Source: Chloroflexota bacterium
GTDB lineage: Bacteria > Chloroflexota > Anaerolineae > Anaerolineales > Anaerolineaceae
NCBI GenBank assembly: GCA_016838895.1
Contig: JAEKNU010000007.1
Location: 1 to 64,000, forward strand
Reading direction: 5' to 3'
Length of the DNA: 64,000 nucleotides
Positions 8,617-17,500 of this stretch are shown one piece after another. Below the pieces are notes generated by a model that saw only the letters and a program-made list of their open reading frames with translations, did not search any database and had not been told where the DNA came from. Position 1 is the stretch's first letter; every line of letters starts with the position of its first letter. Both the position numbers and the translations under genes were made by a program.

Positions 8617-9855
8617 TTATGATTGCTTCATGGGCAATACCAGATCAAAAGGATAAGGAACAAAGCAATGAAAACTGCCGTCAGCTTCTGCATAGTATGT
8701 ATCTTCTAAACGTACACCCAATCCTTTTTCCGGATAATATAGTCCGGGTTCAATAGTAAAGACTGACCCTGCCGCCAGAATTTCAGAAGGTGTTGCATAC
8801 GCCCCAGCGAAAGGCATCTCGTGTACATGCAAGCCAACACCATGTCCTAATGAATGCACATATCCTTCCTCAGTTTTCGGATTTTCCTCAACCGTTGCAT
8901 GTCCTAATTCACGGAATAATTCACAGGTACGTGCCTGATACTGTTTAAAAGGTTTATTCAATTCCAATTCATTGACGATTGTGTCATACACTTTTCGAAC
9001 ATCGTTATAAACTATCTCTACTTCTGGTGGTGCATAGCCCAAACACCATGTGCGGGTGAAATCATAAAAATAGCCGCCACCCTCTTCACATGGGAAGATA
9101 TCAAATACAATGGGTACACCCAACCGGATCACGTCTGATGCTGTTCCTGTGCTGTGTGGTACACCGCCATCTCGACCAATCGCAAATATTGTCGATTCAG
9201 GGTTTTCTGCACCTGATGCTGCCAGCCATAAATTGATTTTACGTTTCACATCAGCAATAGTCAGCGGTTTTCCATCTTCTTTTATCAGGATATCATCCAC
9301 CACTTTGTGGTTGGTTAAAAATGCCTTTACCTGCGAGACAACACCAATGGTACGTTCCCCCATCTCACGGATATGGGCTAATTCATCGGAGGATTTGGTC
9401 GCCATTGCACTAAGCAGAAGGTCTTCTTGCTGATAGCCTACGAACTCAAGTTTTGGATTTCTTTTTTGCAACAGCGTCAATACCGAGAAAATCGCCCCGA
9501 TTTCGTTTTCGCCATAAATCGCAACTTTCCCGGATTTTAGTCCAGCTTCAGCAAACATCTTTTCATAACGCATTACCATTGCCAATAACATATCATTCCC
9601 GGCTTCTTTCAGCAATGCAGGCATTGGATATTGATTGTAATCAATTGTTCGTATGCCTGTCGCAGCCGCTTCTTCTCGTTCCATCGAAGGATGGAACAAT
9701 ACAGGTTCTTTGTCAACTTGTACAATTAAATCAGCTCGGGTGATATGAGCTGTGCCGGTGAAATAAACCATTGCCGGATTATGCTGAGATCTGCCAATAA
9801 CAAGAATGGCATCCAGCTTTTTTTCTTTCATCAAACGATTCAGATCTGCTTTCAT
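8617..9855 (-). CDS. M24 family aminopeptidase (Xaa-Pro type)
   Basis: A 412-residue pita-bread metallopeptidase: a creatinase-like N-terminal domain (about 1-150) and an M24 catalytic domain (about 175-405). Dinuclear metal ligands can be read in DIFPCEEGG / FYDFTRTW (Asp pair), SLGHGVGLHVHE (His), TIEPGLYYPEKGLGVRLED (Glu residues). This fits Xaa-Pro aminopeptidase or dipeptidase, which recycle proline-containing peptides in the cytoplasm. The ATG has GAGG five bases upstream. It lies 11 bases after selA and 15 before tsaD. Confidence 0.9.
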   Translation of the reverse strand: MKADLNRLMKEKKLDAILVIGRSQHNPAMVYFTGTAHITRADLIVQVDKEPVLFHPSMEREEAAATGIRTIDYNQYPMPALLKEAGNDMLLAMVMRYEKMFAEAGLKSGKVAIYGENEIGAIFSVLTLLQKRNPKLEFVGYQQEDLLLSAMATKSSDELAHIREMGERTIGVVSQVKAFLTNHKVVDDILIKEDGKPLTIADVKRKINLWLAASGAENPESTIFAIGRDGGVPHSTGTASDVIRLGVPIVFDIFPCEEGGGYFYDFTRTWCLGYAPPEVEIVYNDVRKVYDTIVNELELNKPFKQYQARTCELFRELGHATVEENPKTEEGYVHSLGHGVGLHVHEMPFAGAYATPSEILAAGSVFTIEPGLYYPEKGLGVRLEDTYYAEADGSFHCFVPYPFDLVLPMKQS

Positions 9856-9866
9856 GAATACCTCTG

Positions 9867-11237
9867 CTACCTGATATCAAATTTCTTTATCAAAGTTTCC
9901 ATTTCGGTCAAAAATACACGCTCCTGCGCGGGCAATACTGTCCGTGGATCAAACACAATCTGATCCTGAATCACGCGTGCGACGATGGGTACCTTAAGTG
10001 AACGCAGTGCCTTCATAAATACATTAACGCGCGAAACAGATAATGCGAACAACTTTGTCGGCAATGTTTCCTGCGGCATACTGCCGCCACCGATGGTGGA
10101 TAATCCATCCACCATTTCACCACATTTTAAAACTTTTTTCCAGTCAACAACCCTTTGTTCACAACATTCAACTGGCATTGAAAGCATCCGCCAGATCGGA
10201 ATCTTTTGCAGGGCTTCATCTTTCAGATAATGGCTGATGGTTGCTTCTAACGCAGCCAGACAAAGTTTATCAGCGCGCACGGCTCGAGCAAAAGGATGTT
10301 TTTTAATTTTCTTTATCACTTCTCTCTTACCAACAATCATGCCTGCCTGCGGACCGCCGAACAATTTATCACCTGAAAAACATACCACATCAGCACCAGC
10401 CTGAATGGATTCCTGCACGGTCGGCTCATGAGCTACATTGAACATGGATGTATCTAATATCGCGCCAGATCCCAAATCATCAATCACCAGGTGATCTTCT
10501 TTTGCAGCCAATTCAACCAGCTCTTTTAAACTGGGTTCTTTGGTAAACCCGATAATTTTGAAATTGGAATGATGCGCCCGCAAAATAACAGCATTGACGT
10601 TTTGCAAGGCATCTGCATAATCCTGAAGATGGACACGGTTTGTTGAGCCAATTTCATATAACTTTGCCCCGGATTGCTGCAGCACTTCCGGTATGCGAAA
10701 TCCCCCACCGATCTCGATCAGTTGTGTGCGGGAAATTACCACTCGTTTTCGGCGGGCTAATGCAGCCAATACCAGTAAAACCGCACTGGCATTGTTGTTC
10801 ACCACAAAGGCATCTTCTGCGCCTGTCAAAGCGATCAATTTTTGCTCAATGGCATCAGCACGTTTACCGCGTTTCCCTTTTGCCAAATCATATTCCAAAT
10901 TACTGTAGTCTCCGGCAATGGAAAGAATCGCCTGGATAGCTTCTTCACTTAATGGGGCACGGCCTAAATTCGTATGAATAATGACACCGCTGGCATTAAT
11001 CACAGGTTGAATACTGACCTGTATCTGACTGATCAACCAGTTTTCCACAGAACTACGAATTTCCTTGATTGAACCGCCCACCAATGTTCCCTCAATACTT
11101 GCCTGACGAATATGCTGCAAGCTTGAGCGAACAGCCTTCACCACCAGGGAGCGCCCATATTGCGGGATCAATTCTGCAATAAAGGAATCTGAAAGTAATT
11201 GATCAACGGAGGGAATACTTCGCAATCCATCAGTCAT
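9867..11237 (-). CDS. selA: L-seryl-tRNA(Sec) selenium transferase SelA
   Basis: A PLP-dependent enzyme (456 residues from the ATG at 11237) that turns seryl-tRNA(Sec) into selenocysteinyl-tRNA(Sec) using selenophosphate. The N-terminal tRNA-binding segment, the NASGVIIHTNLGRAPLS block and the PLP lysine motif SGDKLFGGPQAG are present and the length is canonical. The ATG overlaps the preceding stop codon as ATGA; a GTG at 11255 is an alternative start. SelB, SelD and the Sec tRNA are not in the window. Its presence implies that the genome encodes selenoproteins. Confidence 0.94.
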   Translation of the reverse strand: MTDGLRSIPSVDQLLSDSFIAELIPQYGRSLVVKAVRSSLQHIRQASIEGTLVGGSIKEIRSSVENWLISQIQVSIQPVINASGVIIHTNLGRAPLSEEAIQAILSIAGDYSNLEYDLAKGKRGKRADAIEQKLIALTGAEDAFVVNNNASAVLLVLAALARRKRVVISRTQLIEIGGGFRIPEVLQQSGAKLYEIGSTNRVHLQDYADALQNVNAVILRAHHSNFKIIGFTKEPSLKELVELAAKEDHLVIDDLGSGAILDTSMFNVAHEPTVQESIQAGADVVCFSGDKLFGGPQAGMIVGKREVIKKIKKHPFARAVRADKLCLAALEATISHYLKDEALQKIPIWRMLSMPVECCEQRVVDWKKVLKCGEMVDGLSTIGGGSMPQETLPTKLFALSVSRVNVFMKALRSLKVPIVARVIQDQIVFDPRTVLPAQERVFLTEMETLIKKFDIR

Positions 11238-11620
11238 TCGCGATTGGGTCTCCACTGTGACTTCTCGGTTAAACGAATTAAATATTCAATCGTTACAACA
11301 CCTGCAAGCAGTAACAAGAACAATGCAAAGGTTAACATATCCCCGATCATTAGCCAGGCTAAAAGATTGGCAAAAAATCCAATCATAATGGATTCACGCA
11401 ACAGTACACTTTCGTTGATTGACTCAGGAGGTGAAAATCGTTGATGTATCAGACCTAAGATTGGCAGTGAAAAACCACTGAAACCAATCAGACTGAGAAA
11501 GAAGAATAACCAGCGAAACTGCAGTGTGGGTTTGGTGAAATAAATCAGGAAAATGATTCCGCCGATTCCCAATAAACCCAAACTGACACCCGTTATTATG
11601 ATTTTGCGAAAAGATGGCAC
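11234..11620 (-). CDS. four-helix membrane protein of unknown function
   Basis: A 128-residue hydrophobic protein with four predicted transmembrane helices (roughly residues 8-28, 36-56, 75-92 and 94-114) and a basic C-terminal tail. The start is GTG with AGGAG six bases upstream. Its stop overlaps the SelA start by ATGA, so the two are translationally coupled, and it heads the nine-gene minus-strand operon. No family was recognised. Confidence 0.72.
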   Translation of the reverse strand: MPSFRKIIITGVSLGLLGIGGIIFLIYFTKPTLQFRWLFFFLSLIGFSGFSLPILGLIHQRFSPPESINESVLLRESIMIGFFANLLAWLMIGDMLTFALFLLLLAGVVTIEYLIRLTEKSQWRPNRE

Positions 11621-11706
11621 GCTTTACTCCTATACTTCCTCTATACAAGAACACATGTGCTACACTATTAACAATGCTTTAATTATATCGCTTTCTGGAG
11701 GATCGC

Positions 11707-12529
11707 ATGCCCGAATATCCCGAGATTATCAATCGCAGCAAAGAAATGCAGCAGGCTCTGCTTGGTTTACGTATTGAGCACATTATTGTATTGCAGGATA
11801 AATGTCTGAATATTCCGGTAGAAACCCTCATTGAACAGGTTCTTGGTCAAACCTTTCAATCTTTTTCATCTCACGGCAAATGGATTATCGCTGATTTATC
11901 CAAAGATACGCTGCTGATCAATCTGGGTATGGGCGGGGAAATTCTTCATATTGATAAACTTGCTGAACTGCCAGAAAAGCATCGCATTATCCTTAGATTA
12001 AGTGATCAATCATCACTGGTGATCAATTTCTGGTGGTTCGGTTATTTTCACTTTGTTTATGGAAAAGATTTATCCAGCCATAAAATGATCGCTAGTCTCG
12101 GACAGGATGTCATGCAGATTCCTCTTGACGATTTTCATGGCTTGGTATCTCGGTCAAAGCAGCGTGTAAAAACCTTGCTATTGGATCAAAAGAAAATCGC
12201 CGGTATTGGTAATTTTTACATCCATGACATCCTGTTCAAAGCAGGTATTCACCCATTGACACCTGCCAATCAACTTTCTGCTGAGCAAAATAAAAAAGCT
12301 GTATGAATGCATGCGTAGTGACCTGAAAAATAGTGCTGAAAAAGGCGGGGCTTTTTACGAACAGGATTTATGGGGTGCTACAGGGCATTTTCATAAGGAA
12401 GAAATCGCCATCGGATATAAAGAGGGAGAATTCTGTCCTGTTTGTAAAACTGAAATTACAAAAATACCTACCGGGTCTACCACCAGTTATGTTTGTGAAA
12501 CGTGTCAGCCGATGAAGATTGAATCCTAG
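11707..12529 (+). pseudogene. Fpg/Nei-type DNA glycosylase, frameshifted
   Basis: The first frame (11707-12306) encodes the N-terminal catalytic domain, beginning MPEYPEI with the catalytic Pro2 and Glu3, plus most of the helix-two-turn-helix domain (GIGNFYIHDILFKAGIHP). It then stops. The rest, including the zinc finger CPVC...CETC, continues in the next frame to 12529. The switch falls in an A6 run at 12292-12297: with one A fewer, the protein would read AEQNKKLYECMRSDL without a break and be about 273 residues, normal for the family. The enzyme would excise oxidised purines or pyrimidines. Either a real null allele or a sequencing/assembly error. The rest of the gene is intact, so the lesion is recent or artefactual. 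Confidence 0.85.
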
Positions 12530-13290
12530 AATTTATCAATATGATGATCAAATCTCTCACCGGGATAGCCACTGAAAAATGTCATCGTTTTAATCCAGGC
12601 TACTTTTTCCTCTTCGATTAATTCTTCATGCTTGTATTTCCAATTATGCTTGCGGACAAACTCAAGCATGTTTTCCCGATTATCTGATAATCGCTGTACC
12701 GTATCCTGAATCAAAAATTCGCTTGCCTCTGGAAATTCAACCATATATTTCGTCAGACCAATGCGCAAATGATTCAGGCATATTCCATCGGATTTTTCGT
12801 AGGTAGCAACCATTTTTTCATCATTTTTTGTGATTACCTCACATAACGTGGAAAAAGTGTTTTCTCCGGTTATATTGACTGTTTCGCATGCAGGACAAGG
12901 CTCTTTTGATTTTAAAACATTTGGCGTTTCGGAATACCTCAAATGTATATTTAACTTTGCCAACAATCCACGCAATTTTCGATTCACCTGTTCTTTGCGT
13001 TGGATATTGTGTAAATCTGTGGCAATGTTTTTCGACAGGGATTCATAAATCAGATTTGTTCCCAGCGTAGGTCCGCTTTTTGATAATTCAATGGCAACAA
13101 AGGTACGCAGATGTTGAGGGCAGAATCCTAATGCGTTATTTATCATTTGTCGACTTTGATAATCGGTTGTACTCTCCCATAGCAGAGATGTCAGTGCATG
13201 AATGGCTGCTTCATGTTCCATGCGGCAAATCATGCAACCCGGTTTTTCCATGGCTTCGGCCAATTTTACAATCGATAATGCAAATGCCAT
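12526..13290 (-). CDS. DUF6062 family protein
   Basis: A 254-residue cytoplasmic protein with paired Cys motifs: PGCMICRMEHE near residue 18, GFCPQHLRTF near 67, and EPCPACETV in the middle, followed by a GICLNHLR motif. This Cys/His pattern is that of DUF6062, a family of unknown function that probably binds metal. The ATG at 13290 is preferred because GAGG lies six bases upstream and the family begins here; an open frame continues upstream but is not conserved. It overlaps the end of the Fpg gene by four bases on the opposite strand. Confidence 0.78.
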   Translation of the reverse strand: MAFALSIVKLAEAMEKPGCMICRMEHEAAIHALTSLLWESTTDYQSRQMINNALGFCPQHLRTFVAIELSKSGPTLGTNLIYESLSKNIATDLHNIQRKEQVNRKLRGLLAKLNIHLRYSETPNVLKSKEPCPACETVNITGENTFSTLCEVITKNDEKMVATYEKSDGICLNHLRIGLTKYMVEFPEASEFLIQDTVQRLSDNRENMLEFVRKHNWKYKHEELIEEEKVAWIKTMTFFSGYPGERFDHHIDKF

Positions 13291-13422
13291 AATACACCTC
13301 AACGTTATTAGTATATTGATTTTATACACGAAAATACTTGTTGACTGTTGTAAATCATCGTTCCATTTTATCAAAATCATGATTACAATGAGACTTGAAT
13401 ATATAATCAAATGAGGGTAATA

Positions 13423-14313
13423 ATGAGCTGGATTGATTTACACATGCACAGTAACATCAGTACGGATGGAGAATTCTCACCCGCAAAACTGATGCAATTA
13501 TGCGCCGCAGCCGAGCTAAAGGTTGCTTCACTGGCGGATCATAATTCCGTTCGCGGCATCGCCGAAGCTGCACAACAGGCAGCACAAGGAAACATTGAGT
13601 TTATTTCCGGCATCGAATTGGATTGTCAATTTGGAACAGTGGGGTTACACCTTCTTGGTTATGGTATTGATGAAACCCAGCCAATCTTTGCTGAAATTGA
13701 TGAGCTGATGATACAGCAGGAAAAGGACAATTCACAGAAGTTAATTGATCAGGTTGAGAAACTGGGCATCCGGCTGGATCATGATACGATTTGGCAAATG
13801 GCGATTGACAATATCGTGACTCCTGAGATCATAGCAGAAGTGGCATTGCTGCACCCGGAGAATGCTGACAATCACCTGTTACAACCTTACCGCCCAGGCG
13901 GGGAATTCTGCGACAATCCATTTGTAAATTTTTATTGGAGTTTGTGTGCACCTGGTAAACCAGCTTACGTTGATAGACATATCATATCTCTCCAGCATGC
14001 ACTTAATACAATCCATGATGCCGGCGGCGTTGCCATTTTGGCCCACCCCGGAAACAATATCAAAATGGATAAAAACCTGGCCATGGCGATCATTGATCAA
14101 GGTGTGCAGGGGTTTGAAGTATACAGCAGCTATCACTCTACGCAAGAGACACAATTCTACAAATTGCTAGCAGAAGAATACCAATTGCTGAGTACTGTTG
14201 GCAGCGATTTCCATGGCAAGACAAAACCCGCTGTTGCTTTGGGTGGCGTTTCATGTGATGAAAAGGATGAGATGATTTATCGAGCACTAATTGCGGCGAT
14301 TCGCAAACAATAA
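13423..14313 (+). CDS. PHP-domain phosphoesterase (RNase AM/TrpH-like)
   Basis: A 296-residue polymerase-and-histidinol-phosphatase (PHP) protein. Metal ligands are visible in DLHMHSNISTDG, SLADHNSV, ILAHPGNN and GSDFHG, giving the full PHP set. The closest functional type is the COG0613 group, whose characterised members remove phosphates from 3',5'-nucleoside bisphosphates and trim RNA 5' ends. The ATG at 13423 has GAGGG about six bases upstream; the ATG at 13411 lacks one. TATAAT-like sequence stands about 20 bases upstream. It is divergent from the DUF6062 gene. Confidence 0.88.
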   Translation: MSWIDLHMHSNISTDGEFSPAKLMQLCAAAELKVASLADHNSVRGIAEAAQQAAQGNIEFISGIELDCQFGTVGLHLLGYGIDETQPIFAEIDELMIQQEKDNSQKLIDQVEKLGIRLDHDTIWQMAIDNIVTPEIIAEVALLHPENADNHLLQPYRPGGEFCDNPFVNFYWSLCAPGKPAYVDRHIISLQHALNTIHDAGGVAILAHPGNNIKMDKNLAMAIIDQGVQGFEVYSSYHSTQETQFYKLLAEEYQLLSTVGSDFHGKTKPAVALGGVSCDEKDEMIYRALIAAIRKQ

Positions 14314-14328
14314 ATTGTTTGCAAGTGT

Positions 14329-14357
14329 TTGACCTATGAATTCCAGCATGTTACAAT
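14329..14357 (+). promoter_or_regulatory. promoter of the metH leader and operon
   Basis: TTGACC (14329-14334) and TACAAT (14352-14357) are separated by 17 bases, close to the sigma-70/SigA consensus. Transcription would start near 14364, giving a leader of about 135 nt before the intrinsic terminator and about 168 nt before metH. Confidence 0.8.
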
Positions 14358-14386
14358 ATTGAAAATACGAAGTTCAAGGCTCAAAT

Positions 14387-14443
14387 ATGCAGGCAAAAAC
14401 CTTTGTTATGATGATGAAAAGAATAATAACCTTTTCTGGATGA
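14387..14443 (+). CDS. putative Met-rich leader peptide of metH
   Basis: An 18-codon ORF, MQAKTFVMMMKRIITFSG, with AAGG seven bases before its ATG. It has three consecutive Met codons at 14408-14416. Directly after them lies a 6-bp hairpin (14416-14421 with 14431-14436), and the segment 14431-14440 can alternatively form ten contiguous pairs (three G-U) with 14481-14490, the 3' arm of the downstream terminator. A ribosome stalled on the Met codons would mask the first arm and favour the antiterminator; a ribosome reaching the stop at 14441 would mask the second and allow termination. The regulatory role is inferred from this geometry. Confidence 0.7.
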   Translation: MQAKTFVMMMKRIITFSG

Positions 14444-14490
14444 TGGGAGTCCTGCTTTCACTTGACGATTACCTCTCAATTCCGGAGAGG
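14431..14490 (+). promoter_or_regulatory. predicted antiterminator pairing of the metH attenuator
   Basis: Bases 14431-14440 (CTTTTCTGGA) pair with 14481-14490 (TCCGGAGAGG) over ten positions, seven Watson-Crick and three G-U. The 3' partner includes the whole 3' arm of the terminator, so the two structures exclude each other. The 5' partner also pairs with GAAAAG at 14416-14421 next to the Met codons, giving the 1:2 versus 2:4 switching of a classical attenuator. Confidence 0.65.
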
Positions 14491-14498
14491 TTTTTTTT
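14471..14498 (+). terminator. intrinsic terminator/attenuator upstream of metH
   Basis: A 7-bp stem (14471-14477 with 14485-14491) with a seven-base loop is followed by a run of eight T. It stands 33 bases before the metH start and about 160 bases after the end of the PHP gene, with a promoter in between, so it belongs to the metH leader. Confidence 0.88.
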
Positions 14499-14531
14499 AA
14501 TTTGATGCTGAGATGAGATTCGGAGGTACAT

Positions 14532-17500
14532 ATGACCAGGAAATACACGAATAGACGATATCTTGATGGCCTGCGCGAACGCGTACTGGTATTTGATGGT
14601 GCAATGGGAACCAGTATTCAAAACATGGATTTAACCGCCGACGATTTTGGCGGAGAACAATATAATGGCTGCAATGATTATCTTGCCCTGGTCAACCCTG
14701 AAGTTGTTGAAAAAGTGCATCGCTCTTTCCTGGAAGTCGGTGCAGATGTCATTGAAACAGATACTTTCCGCTCCAATCCACTCACTTTGCAGGAATACGG
14801 CCTTGCGGATAAAACCTATGATATTAATTTTGCTGCCGCGTCCATTGCCAGAAAAGTAGCCGACGAATTCAGCCAAAATGGTCAACCTCGATATGTAGCG
14901 GGGTCCATCGGTCCATCCGGAAAGCTCATCTCCATGAGTGATCCTGAACTCTCCAATATCACGTTTGATGAACTGGTGGATATTATCTATCAGCAGGCAC
15001 TTGGTTTGGTCAAAGGTGGTGTTGATTTTATCCTCATCGAAACCCAACAGGATATTCTGGAAGTAAAAGCGGCTGTTCTTGGGGCGCAAAAAGCTTTTCA
15101 AGAAACCGGTATTTATTTACCTATTCAGAGCCAGGTCTCGTTGGATACAACCGGACGTATGCTGCTGGGTACTGACATTAGTGCGGTCCTATCCATTCTG
15201 GAAGGCTTACCGATTGACGTGATTGGCATGAATTGTTCCACTGGTCCGGAACACATGCGTGAAGCCATCGCATATCTTAGCGAAAATTCCACGCTGCCGA
15301 TCTCCTGTATACCCAATGCCGGCTTACCCCTTAACGTAGATGGCGAAGCCGTCTATCCTATGAAACCGGAACCCTTTGCCAGCGAGCTGTATGAGTTCAT
15401 CAATAAGAATCATATCAACGTGGTTGGTGGCTGTTGTGGCACAACACCGGAACATATTTCTCAATTGGTTAATAAAGTTAAACACCAGGCACCTCAGGCT
15501 CGTGAAATTGAAGAAGCGCCCAAGCTGGCATCCAGTATTCGGGCAGTATTCATGCAGCAAACTCCGCCACCTTTCCTGATTGGTGAGCGCTGTAACACTC
15601 AGGGTAGTCGTGCGTTTAAAAACATTATTCTGGAAGAGGACTTCGATGCCGTCCTGGATCTAGCCAATAAACAAATTGATAACGGCGCTCATGGCCTGGA
15701 TATTTGTGTTGCCCTGACCGAAACCGCCAATGAAGCCCAGATAATGGAGAAGGTGATCAAAACGCTTGCTCCAGTTGTTTCAATTCCTTTCATTATTGAT
15801 ACGACTGAACTAGACGTATTGGAAGTCGCGTTGAAAACCGCACCGGGTCGCTGTTTGATTAATTCCACCAATCTTGAAAGTGGCCGTGAAAAAGCAGATA
15901 AGATTTTTGCATTAGCAAAAAAATATAATGCGGCAGTTCTGGCGCTGACCATTGATGAGCAAGGCATGGCAAAAACAGCCCAACGAAAATTGGAAATTGC
16001 CCAACGCATCTATGATATTGCCGTCAACGAGTATCAGCTAAAACCTGGCGATCTTGTATTTGATGATTTGACCTTTACCATGGCGACCGGTGATGCTGAA
16101 TTTGCCAATTCCGCAGTTGAAACCATGCAGGGTTTGAAATTAATCAAAGAAAACTTGCCGGGTGTCCTTACATCACTGGGTGTTAGTAATGTTTCCTTCG
16201 GTTTAAAACCCCCAACCCGTAAATTACTGAACAGCATCATGCTCTACCACTGTGTTCAGTACGGCCTGGATATGGCGATAGTCAATCCAGTACAGATTAT
16301 TCCCTACCCGGATATTCCAGCAGAACAAAAAGAACTCGCTGAAAACTTGCTCTTCAATCGCGATCCTGAAGCATTGCAGAAACTGATTGTCTATTTTGAA
16401 GAGAATGCAGGCATTAACACAACCAGTCAAACGTCAGATTCAGCACTGCAAGCCATGTCGCCCCAGGAACGCCTGGCATGGAAAATACTGCATCGCTGCA
16501 AAGACGATGTAGACAAAGATATTGACGATATTCTGGCACTCACGCCTGAGATACATCAAAGTGAAGCAGCCGTTAGCATATTAAACAATGTTTTACTGCC
16601 GGCCATGAAAGATGTCGGTGATAAATTTGGTAGTGGGGAACTTATTCTGCCGTTTGTACTGCAATCCGCTGAAGTGATGAAGAAATCGATTGCTTATCTG
16701 GAAAACTATCTTGATCAGGTAGCCGGCGTTTCCAAAGGAAAAATCGTACTGGCTACCGTTTACGGTGATGTGCATGATATCGGCAAAGGTCTTGTCAAAA
16801 CGATCCTCTCCAATAATGGCTTTGAGGTTATTGATTTAGGCAAACAGGTTCCGGCAGAAACAATCATCACTGAAGCGGTAAACCATCAGGCAGACGCTAT
16901 CGGATTAAGCGCATTGTTGGTTAGCACCAGCAAACAAATGCCCTTGATCGTTAATGAATTACAGCGCCGCAATTTATCTTTCCCCGTCCTGATCGGCGGT
17001 GCTGCCATTAACCCGCGCTTCGGGCGACGTATTCTACAAACTGAAGATGGTGAATACTATCAACCTGGTGTCTTCTACTGTAAAGACGCCTTTGAAGGAC
17101 TGGATGTACTGGAACAACTCCGCATTCCGGATCAGAAAGATGCATTATTGAAAGATACTCGTGAAAAAGCTGATTTTGAATTAGGACGCGCAACTCACTC
17201 AGCCGTATCAAATGCCAATGAAGGACAACGCTCATCTGTCGAACTGGCACCCGATATTCCTACACCGCCATTCTGGGGCGCAAAACATGTCAAAGAAATG
17301 CCCCTGGATTCTGTATTTACCTCTCTGGCAAAACGGGAACTATTCCGTCTTTCATGGGGTGCCAAAAACACCCGTGGCGAAGAATGGGTTAAGTTGGAAA
17401 AAGAATACGAAGAGCGTTTGAACAAAATGCGCAAAGAAGCATTGAAGAATCCCTGGCTCTTCCCACAGGCAGTGTACGGCTACTGGCCTGCTCAGGCTGA

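Noticed and set aside
12286-12310. Programmed frameshift in the Fpg-type gene
   Set aside because: The shift needed is +1 (or -2), not the -1 that AAAAAAG-type slippery sites give, there is no visible stimulatory stem, and Fpg genes are not known to use recoding.
13300-13420. Upstream extension of the DUF6062 protein by 40 residues
   Set aside because: The added residues are not conserved with the family, while the ATG at 13290 has a well-placed GAGG.
14364-14531. Cobalamin or SAM riboswitch upstream of metH
   Set aside because: No B12-box or SAM-I-like core motif can be read in the short leader; the Met-codon leader and competing stems explain it better.
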